Positions 35,561 to 47,614 are shown, numbered from the stretch's first letter. The stretch is DNA of 64,000 nt from Proteles cristata cristata (GCA_017311185.1 JAESUZ010004135.1:31577-95576), one strand, 5' to 3'. Numbers and translations: made by a program. The notes: generated by a model not told the origin, from the letters alone.

Positions 35561-35730
35561 GCGCCTCCGCGCCGCCCCCTCCGCGCCCGGGCCCCCGGCG
35601 ACAATGGCGGCGGCTGACCCCGCCCGCGCCGGTAAATCAGGGCAACCGCGGGCGGCGGGAATGCGCGCTAATTGAAGGCCGAGTTTCCTCCCACAGTGAT
35701 GAGCAACAAGTGAAGCAGAAATAGTGAGGC
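35561..35730. promoter_or_regulatory. Unique CpG-rich spacer between two arrays, with a YY1-like motif
   Basis: A non-repetitive stretch between the C-rich and G-rich arrays. ACAATGGCGGC at 35601-35611 resembles the YY1 promoter motif (AANATGGCGGC), followed by GACCCCGCCCGCGCC, an Sp1-type GC box. This could be an alternative promoter; no transcript or exon evidence. Confidence 0.25.
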
Positions 35731-36990
35731 GGGAGAGCGGCTGCGGGGGCGGGGGGGGGGGGGGGCTGGGGGCGGCCAGGGGCAGGGGGCTGGGCTGGGG
35801 AGGGCGGGGGTGGGGCTGCCGGGGCGAGGTGGGGCTGGGGGCGGAGCGCGGGGGGGGGGGGGCGGGGGGACTGGGGGGGGGGGGGAGGGGGGGCTGGGGG
35901 GAGCTGGGGGAGGAAGGGCGGGGGGGGGACTGGGGAGCGGGGCACTGGGGAGGGGGCTGGGGCCGGGGGGGCGGGGGCGGGGAGCGGGGCTGGGGGGAGG
36001 GGGCTGGGGGGCGGGGCCGGGGACTGGGGAGCGGGGACTGGGGAGCGGGGGGCTGGGGGAGGGGGGGGCTGGGGGCGGCCGGGACTGGGGAGCTGGGGAC
36101 TGGGGGGGGACTGGGGAGCGGGGGTGGGGTGGGAGGGCTGGGGGCCGGGACTGGGGAGCGGGGGGACTGGGGAGCGGGGGTGCTGGGGGGAGGGGGCTGG
36201 GGCGGGCTGGGAGCGGGGAGGGGGCTGGGGGAGGGGGCTGGGGGAGCGGGGGGGACTGGGGAGCGGGGGGGGCTGGGGGAGGGGGGGCTGGGGGGGGCCG
36301 GGACTGGGGAGCGGGGGGGGACTGGGGAGCGGGGTGGGGGGCTGGGGGGGGGGACTGGGGAGCGGGGGCTGGGGAGGGAGGGCTGGGGGAGGGGCTGGGG
36401 GGCGGGCCGGGGGACTGGGGGGGGGGCGGGGGGCTGGGGAGGGGGGACTGGGGGCGGGGCTGGGCGGGGCTGGGGAGGGGACGGGGGCGGGGGGGGGGGC
36501 TGGGGGCGGGGGGGACTGGGGAGGGGAGCGGGGGGGGCTGGGGGAGGAGGGGCTGGGGGCGGGCCGGGACTGGGGCGGGGGGCTGGGGGAGGGGCTGGGG
36601 GGCGGGCCGGGGACTGGGGAGCTGGGGGGCGGGCGGGGACTGGGGAGGGGGCTGGGGGAGGAGGGGCTGGGGGGCGGGCCGGGGACTGGGGAGGGTGGCT
36701 GGAGGAGGGCTGGGGGCGGGCCGGGGACGGGCGGGGGGGGGGGGGCTGGGGCGGGGGGGGGAGCTTGGGGTGGGGGCTGGCGGGGAGCGGGGGGCTGGGG
36801 GCTGGGGGCGGGCCGGGACGGGGAGGGGTGGGGGCTGCGGGGGGGTGGGGAGCGCGGAAGGCAGGGCGCCTCAAGACCTCGACCAGAAGCAACACCTGCG
36901 GCCGGGGACTGGGGAGCGGGGGGGCTGCGGGGGAGGGGTGGGGGCGGCGCGGGGGGGCTGGGGAGCGCGGAAGGCAGGGAGCGCCTTCAA
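35731..36990 (+). repeat. 1.26 kb G-rich minisatellite
   Basis: Irregular array of short units such as GGGGACTGGGGAGCGG and GGGGGCTGGGGGAGGGG, with runs of up to about 14 G. The plus strand is almost free of C-rich segments and T is nearly confined to CTGG. Long apparent proteins on both strands (Gly-rich one way, Pro/Ser-rich the other) are composition artefacts with no start context, splice sites or conserved domain. Confidence 0.96.
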
Positions 36991-36997
36991 GACCTCG
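36847..36997. repeat. Duplicated 35-base segment at the end of the G-rich array
   Basis: GGGAGCGCGGAAGGCAGGG followed by a CAAGACCTCG end occurs at about 36847-36881 and again at about 36960-36997, 113 bases apart. The second copy leads into single-copy DNA, the first into array sequence, so the array edge has been duplicated. Confidence 0.85.
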
Positions 36998-37859
36998 TTT
37001 GTTCCCTTAACGACCCGGGTCCGAAGAGCCAGACCGGCACCCTTCACCCCGCGGACGGCTTAGTGCAAAACATCCTGGGTGACCGGGCGCGAAGGCGAAC
37101 CGCCGGCGCCGGGCTGGGCCCGTCTGGTTCCGGTCCAGCAGCGGCGACGTGCGCACCCCGAGGAGCCGCAGGTGCACTCGCAGCGAGGGTCCAGCTGGTG
37201 AGGGACTGGGCTTCGCTGCGTCTTCTGTTCTCTTCAACCGAACGGAGAGCCCTCGAGGAGGTCGTATTCACGCGGTGCGCGTCATACCAGTGCGGACAGT
37301 GGAGTTATGCCTTACCAAGTGGCCTTGACAGTAATTATTAGAAGTTTCCCCTTTTCACGTCAAGTATCCTGATGTGGGCGGTAAATTATGAAGTCGTCCA
37401 ATCTGAAGTCTTTCCAGAGCCATCCCGATCCTCATGCAAGTCAGGTGTTTCCCCCAAACCCCTCCAGACTTCATCGGATGGCCTGTGTGATGTACTCCTT
37501 GCATTTAGGCACTGAGCACCCTGGAGTTAACTAAGGGCCATCCGCTGGGGAATCCGGACGTCCAACAGCAACCAACGCATAGCAACCAACACATAGCATG
37601 CTGGGTCAGAATGTCCTGCAACCCACAAGCAGGAAGCTTCCCGCTTCCTGGGTCACCACTGGCAAGGCGCTGCACTCATGTCATGGAGAAAACGTGCATC
37701 TATTAGTAAGGGGACCGCCGATTCACAGATGGCCCATTAAAGGCTCTGCCTATGGAGCGGGCTAAAGGGAGATGAGCTCTCCAGCAGGAGCCCCAGAGCG
37801 CAGAATTCCCTAGAGAGGGCGCCTTCAGATGAAGGGTAACACACCGGCAATGAGATGGG

Positions 37860-38000
37860 GGGATGCGAACCGGTGGGAGTTCTTACTTTGTGCCATTTAA
37901 TCCTCACAGTAGACCTACCGTGTAACTTTTATTGCCCCTTTCCTATTTTTACAGATAAGGAAACCCAGGCTCAAGGTTGTATCGCTGCACTGAGTCCAGG
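37860..38000 (-). mobile_element. MIR remnant
   Basis: Plus strand: TTAATCCTCACAGTAGACCT, then TATTTTTACAGATAAGGAAA and CCCAGGCTCAAGG, the reverse MIR core. Confidence 0.75.
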
Positions 38001-39512
38001 GATGCCTGACCCCAAAGCCAAGTATCCAGACGGACCTATGATCAAGATCAGGGTTTTGCAGCATGGGCACTATTGCCACTTGGGGCCAGATAACTGTGTG
38101 GGGAGGGCTGTCCTGTGCATGCAGCAGCCTCCTCGGATTCTACCCACTAGATGCCGTAGCGCCCCGCAAGCTGTGACGAGCAAAGTGTTTCTAGACATTG
38201 CCACGTGTCTCCTGGGGGGCACAGTAGCCCTCCTCTTGAGAACCAACAGCCGAGATACTTAATATCAGTCTTCTCTTTTCTCGTATTCTCTAATTGCTTC
38301 AGAAATATAATACGTTTCTTCGTCAAAAGACAATAATTTTTATAGGGACAACCTGGCGTCATTTATTTATTTCGTATCCTTACGGTGCTAGGGACATAGC
38401 AGGCAAAAAAGAGTAGTTCAATGTAAACCATAATTTCGATGTAAATCATACTTGAAGCAAAACTGACTCGCCTGCACGGTGCCTATCGTAGAGCAAGGGT
38501 GCGGGTGTGCGCTCGAGAGGCCCAAAGGCCGTGGGGGGTTCCTGCAAAGAGTAAGAGGCGTGATCCCAACTCTTAGCGGCAACGCCAACCCCAGTCCGCC
38601 GCTCCTACGGTAGAATGGTTGTTACGGACGGTCATTAGCCAGAACCCTACGCCAGTTGGTGCCTGGCTGCCTTTCAGTTCTTCCAACAGAGGCATCTAGG
38701 TCAGCTCAGGGCAGAGCCAGGGCTGGGAGCGAGGGCTGGGGACAGACGGCGAAGGGGCTGAAACCTAAAGAGCTCACTTCTCATTAGGTCTCTGTCCTCT
38801 CACAGGCGCTGGCACAGTTATCTTGGCCCCTCTGGATACCTGAGGGCACAAGTGTCCACTGAAGACACAAAAGACGGCTCTGCCCTCCTAGGAGAACCAA
38901 GTCCACTTGAGGTCTTTCACGTGTGGCCAAGGTACCTGAGGTACAGTTGAGCCCGCAAATGAAACCATGGGCACAGCCCAAATCCAAAGGTGTTCCAAAG
39001 GAGCGACCCCCAGATTTATGGCTAGAGTGTGGCTCTTAATTAATTCCTTCTCTCCTTTCTGCAAGGAGTAAACTTTTTCTTTCTTCTCCCCCGATTCTTT
39101 TTCCCTCTTCTTCTGTTTGTAAATCTTGGAGAGAAACAGCAGCAGCCACTCTAAGAGATCAAAGTTTTAGCGAGCAACAAAGACCTCCAAGGAGGCTGTT
39201 GCCATGGGAACCCTTGGAGCTGAAGCCCTTTTAATCAGCAAACCTCCTTGGTTAGCAGCAAAGAGGAAGAGAAGGAGGAGGAGGGACCTTGGCAACAAGT
39301 AGCCTTTCTTAACAGCCAGAGCTAACGTCACAGTCACACGGGTGGGGGGTGGGGGGGATACAATGGGACTCAGACTGAGGCAGCACGGACACTGGGGTGA
39401 GTGCTAAAGCATCTCTGTGCAGCCTTAGAAACACCCGCCTGTCCAAAATCCCTAGAGCCAACGGCAAGTTGAGATGTCCCCTCCCAAGAATTCCGATTTC
39501 TGATTGTGTTCT

Positions 39513-39725
39513 TTTTTTTTTTGAAGTTTATCTATTTTTGAGAGAGAGACAGAGAGGGTGAGCGGGAGAGAGGCAGAGAGAGAGACAGAGAGAGAGAATG
39601 TCAAGCAAGCTCCATGCTGTCAGTGCAGAGCCTGATGCGGGGCCTGAACTCACAAATCAGGAGACCATAACCTGAGCTGAAACCAAGAGTCAGAGGCTTA
39701 ACTGACTGAGCCACCCAGGCACCCC
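39513..39725 (-). mobile_element. CAN-SINE
   Basis: Full-length minus-oriented copy with GA-rich middle and TGAGCCACCCAGGCACCCC end. Perfect duplication TCTGATTGTGTTCTT at 39499 and 39726. Confidence 0.95.
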
Positions 39726-39750
39726 TCTGATTGTGTTCTTAATGGCTTCT

Positions 39751-39975
39751 TTTTTAAAATGTTTATTTATTTATTTTGAGGGGGTGGTGAGAGAGGGGTA
39801 GAGAGAGGAGCGTGAGCCGCGGAAAGGAAGAGAGCAAGAGAGACAGAGAATCCCAAGCAAGCTCTGTCAGCACAGAGCCCAACAGTACGGGGCTCGAACT
39901 CACGAACTGTGAGATCATGACCTGAGCCAAAACCATGAGTGGGACACTTAACTGACTGCGCTGCGCAGGCGCCCC
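39751..39975 (-). mobile_element. CAN-SINE
   Basis: Minus-oriented copy 25 bases beyond the previous one, ending CTGCGCAGGCGCCCC. TAATGGCT and TAATTGGCT flank it. Confidence 0.93.
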
Positions 39976-40002
39976 TAATTGGCTTTTTGATACTAACAGG
40001 CT

Positions 40003-40239
40003 GGGGGCCCTTGGGTGGCTCAGTCAGTTAAGTGTTCACTTTGGCTCAGGTGGTGACTTCACAGTTTATGGGTTCAAGCCCCCACGCCAGGCTCTATGCT
40101 GACAGTTCGGAGCCTGGAGCCTGCTTCAGATTCTGTGTCTCTCCCTCTCTCTTTGCCGTGCACCCCGCCCCCCAACTTGTGCTCCGTCTCTTTCTCTCTC
40201 AAAAATAAATAACACTAAAAAAAAAAAATTTTTTTTTTA
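40003..40239 (+). mobile_element. CAN-SINE
   Basis: Plus-oriented copy with an A run followed by a T run at its end. ATACTAACAGGCTG and ATACTAACAGCCTG flank it. Confidence 0.93.
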
Positions 40240-40912
40240 ATACTAACAGCCTGAAAGGTTTATTTTAGACTGCAGTAACAATTTCAGGCACAGTGCTGTG
40301 AATAGTTGATTTTGTAAAAACTCATATATGTCTGTTCCTTCACCCCTTGCCTAGGTAATAGATGTTTGTACTTCTGGGTAAGTCACAGAAGGAGACAGAC
40401 GGAAAGCTAGAAGCACGACAGAAAAGCAAAGGTAGCTCTGTGGCATTACCATCACAGGGAAGAATCAATCCTAACTTAGCACCTCCTCACAACGACCTGC
40501 TGGGAGCAAACCTATTTTTGGCTTCCTGGAATAGCAATGCACTTGGCCTGTAAAGAAGCAGAAACGGATGAATTCCACAAAATATTAACAGTGTTTGTTT
40601 TTGCCTGCCTTCTTCATTTGGAAACGACTGCCCAGTTCCCCTTCAGGAAGCTACTCTTCCCTCTTCCCTTCAGTGCCTACAGTTCAGCGGGGGCTGGTGG
40701 CCCCTGGGTCCGTCCCTCTGCCAGGGCACGGCCACCCCAGCAAGAGGACTTCTGCCGAAACCTCGACGAAAGGCACTCTGTCCTCCTGAGACGGAAGGCA
40801 GCAAAGACCGTTTAACTCTGGACCTGCTTGGCGCCACCTTTGCCCCAAACGGAGAGCCTTCCTGAGAATTAAGCTAACCCCGAGGAGACAGAGATTCTTT
40901 AAAATATAATCT

Positions 40913-41125
40913 GGGGGCAGCTGGGTGGTCCGCTCAGTTGAGTGACCAACTCTTGATTTCAGCCCAGGCTGATCCCAGGGTCATGGGATCAAGCCCCACA
41001 TCGGGCTCTGCACTAAATATGAGGCTTGCTTAAGATTCTCTCTCTCCCTCTCTCTCTGCCGCTCTCACCCGCCCACATGCACTCTCTCTAAAATAAAATG
41101 TAAAAAAAATTTAAAAAATAAATAA
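40913..41125 (+). mobile_element. CAN-SINE, older type
   Basis: Diverged head (GGGGGCAGCTGGGTGGTCCG) and an older middle (TCATGGGATCAAGCCCCACA, CTCTGCACTAAATATGAGG), AAAATAAAATG tail. Another SINE follows directly. Confidence 0.9.
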
Positions 41126-41346
41126 GGGGCGCCTGGGTGGTACAGTCAGTTAAGTGTCCGACTCCTGATCTTGGCTCACGTCATGATCTCACAGATTGTG
41201 GGTTCGAGCCCCTCATTGGGCTCTGCACTGATGGTGCTTCGGATGCGGCCTGCTTGGGATTCTGTCTCTCCTACTCTCTGCCCCTCCCCTGCTTGTGCGT
41301 GCTCTCTCACTCTCACTCAAAATAAATAAACTTAAAAAAATTTTTT
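41126..41346 (+). mobile_element. CAN-SINE, directly behind another
   Basis: Starts GGGGCGCCTGGGTGGTACAG in the tail of the preceding copy; middle reads CTCTGCACTGATGGTGCTTC, an older subtype; ends AAATAAATAAACTTAAAAAA. Confidence 0.92.
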
Positions 41347-42779
41347 TAAATAAATGAAATATAGTATAATCTAAACATAGACATACCCGAACTTGGACTT
41401 ACCAATTACCTAAGCCACAAAAGTCCCCTAAGCCAGGCTAAGTGTCTATTCCTTGCAATCAGAAGCGTTCTGAAGAATATATTCATTAGCTCTGGATAGT
41501 GAGACTTTAGGAGATATTTTCTTCTTTTGTACATTTCTCTTCTGATTGAAATGTTTACAATACACACACATCCTTTTCTCTAAAACAGAAACAATATTAA
41601 AGCGAAACAAGACAGCCATAATTTAGGCATCACCCTATAGAGAGAATTAATTTTGCAATCTGTGGACCTTTCCAATAAAGTCAAAATCAGAGAAAGGACT
41701 CTGAAAGCGATCTTGTTTATCCTAATATTCTAGACAAGAGAACCGGTTCATTGTTGAAAGCTCATCAGAGAGGGAGTTTCTGTCATTTCCTCCACCAACC
41801 ATATTTTCTAAAAGTTGTTTGTTATTTACCATCAGGAGAGCCTTCCTTGGCTTTAACCTAAACACCCCCTCGGGTAATGTTCTCTTACTCTGTTCTCGGC
41901 ACCCATCCTTCCACGGGCGCCCTTTCCCTCATTTTTCTATTTGAAGGCACTTAAAACACAAGCTACCACGTGAGACTTCAGAAAGGAGGGGTCAGGCCCT
42001 CACATTGTGCATGGAAAGAAGAACAAGGCGAGCTGCTTTTAGATTTTAAAATAATAACTTCTCTGCTTGAGCCTTCCTGAATGGTGAGGTCCTTTCCTGC
42101 CAGCCGGAGCCGCCTAGGGGACTTGACTTCTATCCAAATAGTGGCATGTTTCCAGGCTAGAGACACCCCGTCCTTGTCAGAGACGTCCTTGCCACAGACC
42201 TTAGGCCAGCGTCTAAGCTCAGGGTGGCAGGCTCCCGGACATTCCCCCCTTCTGTCGCCCCGTATGGCCCTATGATCCCAAACATCTAAACGTTTCTAAG
42301 GCACCTGACACAGTCCTCTCAAAGCACCCAAAACACCAAGTGCATCTCCAACTTCAGTTTGACTTTACTTTCTGAACCATCAAAGACAGATGAAAGAATG
42401 TTTGGTATAGTTTTTGTGTTTAATGTTGAATCAGTGGTTGTCTCCTCATTTCTCTGAATCACTTGTCTTCAGATATTTCTGAAACGTCTGAAAGAAGCTT
42501 CCAGAGCGATCTGTAGAGGGCTCAGATGTATGGGGGAAGGAGGGTGGGGTCACGCTCCGTGGGGAGAAATGCAAGCCAGGAAATGGCAACTACGCCTTTG
42601 AAGTGAGCGCCTCGGTCACTGGTTACAGGCAGCTGCCCTTAGAAATACAGTAAAATACTAAGGCAGATCCGGGGCAAGTGAAAATGATTACCCAGGACCT
42701 CAAAGCAGCAACCACAATTTTTAAAACATGGCTTATGGAGGGGAGCATCCTATAGCTTCTTAATATACACAGGTCATGT

Positions 42780-43200
42780 GGCTCTGTGGACAGAGATGAG
42801 GCTAGGAATCAAAACATTTGGGTTTGACCATTAAAAAAAAAACCATTTCTTTAAAGGGAGGGTGGGCGCCTGGGTGGCTCAGTCGGTTAAGTGGTCTGCT
42901 CAGGTCAGGATCTCATACTTTGTGAGTTCAAGCGCTGCATCGGGCTCTGCGCTGACAGCCTGGAGTTCTCTCTCTCTCTCTGCCCCTTTTTGTGTGCGCC
43001 CGCTCTCTCTCTCTCAAAAATAAATAAATAAATATTGGGGTTTGATCATCAACATTGTTCTTTTATTTTTGTTTTTGCTTTTTTACTGGGATGATTGTTA
43101 TAACACCGGAACGTTAATTTCTTCATTTGGAAAATGAGGAAAATAGTGCCCGCTCTCCTACCTAACATGGTCATTACAGAAAAAAATCTGTGAACTACAA
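42780..43200 (+). mobile_element. MIR remnant split by a SINE
   Basis: Left part has GGCTCTGTGGACAGAGATGA and ATTTGGGTTTGACC; right part after the SINE has TTAATTTCTTCATTTGGAAA and ATGAGGAAAATAGTGCCC. Together they give the MIR order, so the SINE at 42863-43035 inserted into it. Confidence 0.65.
42863..43035 (+). mobile_element. CAN-SINE with internal deletion
   Basis: Head GGGCGCCTGGGTGGCTCAGT then a shortened middle (GACAGCCTGGAGTTCTCTC, missing part of the usual segment), tail AAAAATAAATAAATAAATA. Confidence 0.92.
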
Positions 43201-43535
43201 ATTATTATCACTGTACATTAGTACTCGTATCAGACATAGTAGTGGACATTTGGTGGACATTTATTACTTTTTTTTTGGCATCTCACATCCATTCTTCTTT
43301 TATAACAGTGCCTCAGTTTACTCTGAAGAATGAATTCTTCTCCATATCTGGATGGACTGGCCACCAACAGCCCCAGGTCTCCCAAAGCTCAGCACTGGAC
43401 ACCGGTCCAAATTGGGCCACCTGGACTCTCTCCGGAGACAGATTCTCGAGTTGGAAAATGCAAAACCAGAAAAAAAAAAAAAACAGATGAATTGATTTAT
43501 TTTCCTGGCTAAGGAGCCCTAAAAAGACATTTTCT

Positions 43536-43760
43536 TTTTTTTTTTTTTAATATTTTTATTTATTTCTAGGACAGAGAGAGAGAGAGACAGCGTGAGCAGG
43601 GGAGGGTCAGAGAGAGAGGGAGATACAGACTCTGAAATTGGCTCCAGGCTCTGAGCTGGCAGTCAGCACAGAGACCGACGCGGGGCCCGAACCCACAAAC
43701 CATGAGATCATGACCTAAGCAAAAGTCGGACGCCTAACCGACTAAGCCACCCAGGCGCCC
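43536..43760 (-). mobile_element. CAN-SINE (CTGACTGCCAGCTC subtype)
   Basis: Minus-oriented, with TTATTTCTAGGACAGAGAG and GAGCTGGCAGTCAGCACAG diagnostic segments. Perfect 17-base duplication CTAAAAAGACATTTTCT at 43519-43535 and 43761-43777. Confidence 0.96.
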
Positions 43761-44799
43761 CTAAAAAGACATTTTCTATTAATTCTTGCTACATAGATCC
43801 TGGAGCATCTCTGGCACCACAAGGACCGTGCTGTGCTCATCACAACATTTTTACTTTTTTCCTGGGGAAATACAAAGTAACGGCAGAAGTGACCCATGTC
43901 ACCGCCAGACCTGGCAGCTAAAAACTCTCACATGACCTTTCTCGCTCTCTCTTTCCGAAGCAGCTGTGAGTAAATGTTTCCAGTACAGCCGAGCCAAACA
44001 AGGGAGGGGCTGAGACTTGTGTCCAGAGAGCTCCCCAGGTGCGTCCCCCAGCCCAGAGTTGACTAGGACGAGAGGAAGTAATAGACTTCCGCTGCGGTGA
44101 GAAGGGGGGTGGGACTGGGGGCTGTTTTTGTAGAAACTAACAAGTGTCACCCTAACACGCTCTCCTTTTCAGAGACTGTCCAGGCTTCCTTTCAATGATG
44201 ATACCCTTCCAACAAATTGTTTTCCGGCTGAAGTTAGCCAGAGTCAACCTCTGTTGCTCTCACCCACATCCCTGACGGGTCGATCGCCAATAACAATTTC
44301 AACAGCCAGGTAAAGAATTATGACCAGTGAGATTAAACCATGTTAACTCACTTGAGACGGTACGCATTTATTGTACTGACCCTTTATAAAGCAACAGATA
44401 TATACTCGGCATTGACTAACATTTAAGAAGCATCATGTGTTAGTTGCAGATTCTGCTCGTTTATCAGTTAAAAAAAAAAAACAACATTCACATGAGCCTC
44501 TTTACACCCGACATTCTGCGAGGCATTACAGGTGGAAAGACACATGAGAGTTGGCCCTATATCTGAAGAGCGCGTGGTCCAGTGCTACCCAGAAGCTTCC
44601 AGTGTCGTGGGAGAAACCAAGACAAGTACCTACACAGTACCCGTGTTACTACTCACAGGAAGTAACACTAGAATGCAGGACTGACAGGTTCTGTCTTTGG
44701 CCCCTTCCACTTTATATAAAATCTTCCCGGGTGACTCATCTATTCTTTCATGGTTCTGATGATCACTAAGGAGTCTCAAATCTATCTTCTCTGATCCTT

Positions 44800-45400
44800 G
44801 CTTCTCCACTGAGCTCCAGAGCTACGTTTCTGGTCCCCGAGACATCCGTACCTTGGTTCCCATAGGCCTCTCCTATTCAACTTTGGTCAAGAACCAAAGT
44901 CATTCTCCTGCCTCCCCAACCTGGTTTCCAATCTGCGTCCTCTCTTAGTTGATGGAACAGCTGGCTACCCAGCTAGCTGGAAGTCATGGCGTCCTTTTGA
45001 CTCATCCCTCTCCCTCGTCTCCTTTCATACATTAGTCACCAAGACCCATCACTTCCATCTCAGAAATGCTTCTGTATTGTTGCTTCCCAATTCACTGCTC
45101 TGGTTCAGAATCTCCTAGGCTTTCACCCACACTGCTGCTGCAGCCCCAGGGCCCATCCATCTGTTCTAGCCTTGCTTTTGCACTGTCTACGCTGCTGCTG
45201 ACTATTGTTTTGACCCTAAGATCTCACTTCATTCCTCTTATCATTACTTTACCGGATCCCCCAAAGTCTTCAGGATGAAGTCCAAACTTCTTAGTCTGAC
45301 ATATAAGTCACTTGGCAATCTGGCTCTGTCAATTTTCCCATCTTCACCTTTGTGAGTATGATGAGAAAAATAAATTCCTAACTTTGCCTCTAATTTACCC
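44800..45400 (+). mobile_element. L2-like remnant
   Basis: Phrases typical of an L2-type body: AGGATGAAGTCCAAACTTCT, TAGTCTGACATATAAGTCAC, TTGGCAATCTGGCTCTGTC. Diverged; family call is moderate and borders are approximate. Confidence 0.5.
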
Positions 45401-46237
45401 CCTTTAACTCATCTTTCCTTGCTGATTGGTCATCTGAAATTCCAACGAGTTTTCTGCTCCCCACTTCGGGACCATCTCCAAGGAAAGCTACTTTCAACTC
45501 TGTGGCTTCCTTGTGAATGAGCATCACCCTGTACATCCTTGTAGCCAGCCTGTACCCCCTTCTATCTCTGTCACGAGGACTGAAGTCCTGGGAGGCCATT
45601 TTCTCATCTCCCGAGGTGGTCACATCCCTCATCTACTTTTCAATCCAAAACTTTAACACTGAAACAAAGCTCAAAAGTTACCTAGATCCCATTTCCTATA
45701 CATGAATGTCTCTTTTATAACAACTCATAAGAAATTTTCCACCCTCTTGGGACAAAGAAATCACGATTCCTGAGAATACTTATTCCATCTTTAGATGTCC
45801 CCCGTGGTTACCAGCTATTTCTTCGTACTGGGCTGGACTCCTGCCCCATGTAGCCTCTACTCCTGGTTCTGGTTCTACCCAGCCACGCAGTTTCCAGTCC
45901 CTCTTCTGTATGATTTCACTTCTGATATGTGGAGCTGCTTCCCGTAATCCCTTTCCCAAGGCCTCCTTCATTAGATCAAACCCTCTCAGCCCCTGCAATC
46001 ACCCATTCCTCATGTAAAATTCAGTGACTGAACCAGTTGCTCATGGAGGTTGTAATTAGCAGTCTGCGGGCCCAGTTACATTATCCCTGAGGCCTCCATG
46101 ACTCCTTGAGATTGACCTCAGCCATCAGGTTGCTCTCCCGGGCTCACATCAAAGGAATCCTTAACAATTAGGCCTGCCGGAGATAACAACCAAATCGTTA
46201 GAATTTTAGAAACTGCGACAATATTTTGAAAAATTCT

Positions 46238-46462
46238 TTTTTTTTTTAAATGTTTTTTTTTTATTTATTTCTAGGGGAGAGAGAGAGAGAGAGCATGAGC
46301 AGGGGAGGGTCAGAGAGAGAGGGAGTCACAGACTGAAACCGGCTCCAGGCTCTGAGCTGGCGGTCAGCACAGAGCCCGACGCGGGGCTCGAACCCACGAA
46401 CCGCGAGATCATGACCCAAGCGAAAGTCGGACGCTTAACCGACTAAGCCTCCCAGGCGCCCC
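46238..46462 (-). mobile_element. CAN-SINE (CTGACTGCCAGCTC subtype)
   Basis: Minus-oriented full-length copy with TTATTTCTAGGGGAGAGAG and GAGCTGGCGGTCAGCACAG. Perfect duplication TGAAAAATTCT at 46227-46237 and 46463-46473. Confidence 0.96.
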
Positions 46463-47614
46463 TGAAAAATTCTATACAGCGTGTCGAGACGAAGACGACT
46501 CAGAATTTTGCATCTGGAAAGTAAATACAGTCGTTTATGTGGCCAGAAAGTTCTCACAGATTTCCAAATAGCTTCTTTACATAAATATCACGACCAGTGC
46601 TGCCCTAAGAAGTTTACATGGCAAATATATCATCCTCTGAACATCTCTAATTCACGTGGAGCACAGAAGGGTGCGCTTCTCCTCCCCAAGGACCCGGCAT
46701 GGGTCTGCTTATCCCACAGAGCAACTGCTTCCGCCTGTGGTGAGCTCACCTGCAGCCTCCTCGGTTTTCCTTCACGGCTCTTTCTGGACTGAACTGGCTT
46801 CCGTTCCTCATCGTCGCCCTCGCCCTCGGCGACCATCCTCGTGCGAGCCCGTCTCTCACCCACCTGTTTCTGTCCTGCGGACAGACAGCCTCTTCCCCCC
46901 AGCGACTGCGCGTTTCGATCCGGGGAAATGCCCTTCCTATACCTGCCGCACACCCTCGGAGGACAAGCCTTTCCCTCCGTTCGTTCCCCCGCGTTTGCAG
47001 AACTGGGAACGAATTACTTAAAGTGGTTTCTACCGGGCCTCGTTTTCCTCTGCAGGCAATTACTTCTCTGCAAATGGCTGCACTAGCCAAACAACCGTGT
47101 CCACAATTAGCTAATTGCAGGTTCAACGAGCCACTTGTTCCTTCAGACTCGGCCATTAGAGTTGTGTGACTGGGCAGACATTTATCTTTCTATTCCCCTC
47201 TGATTTACAGAGTCACAAATCTGATTTCCCTGCATTCTTTTCCAGTGTGAATCTAAGCCTTTTTCCTTTACTTCCTTTTGTGTATCTGCAGCCCACTCTT
47301 CTACAAGCTGCAGCAGCCGTGCCTTACATATTAGACCCAAGGAATGGGGATTTGATTTAAGTCTCCCTTCTAATAAGGGTTAGTTGTTATTGATTAAAGG
47401 GTGAATTATTAATAAATAATCATGACTTTAATCCATTTTATAAACCGTAAAAGTAAGGCCGCAAAAGAGGTGATTTGCCAAAGGCAAGCAGTCATGTTAG
47501 AATAAAACTAAACGTCCTAAATAGCAAACTCCACCTTCTCCCTAGGCACTGAGTTTCCACATAGGGTAAAAATTAACCTTCAAGCTCATTTGTCTTCAAA
47601 AGAAAGTACCCGTA

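Larger units (their letters stand above)
34890..37150. promoter_or_regulatory. Intronic CpG-island-like block
   Basis: GC-rich, CpG-containing sequence enclosing both arrays, with CpG-rich non-repeat shoulders at 34890-35080 and 36990-37150. It lies in ILDR2 intron 3. Function is not shown by the sequence. Confidence 0.5.

Noticed and set aside
34805..36895. Open frame of almost 700 codons, Pro/Ser-rich, on the minus strand
   Set aside because: It lies in the C-rich/G-rich arrays, which lack the bases needed to make stops. All neighbouring frames on both strands are open too, and there is no domain, splice signal or conserved sequence.
35724..37341. Three overlapping Gly-rich plus-strand frames of about 405-430 codons
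   Set aside because: Three frames open over the same G-rich repeat show composition, not selection.
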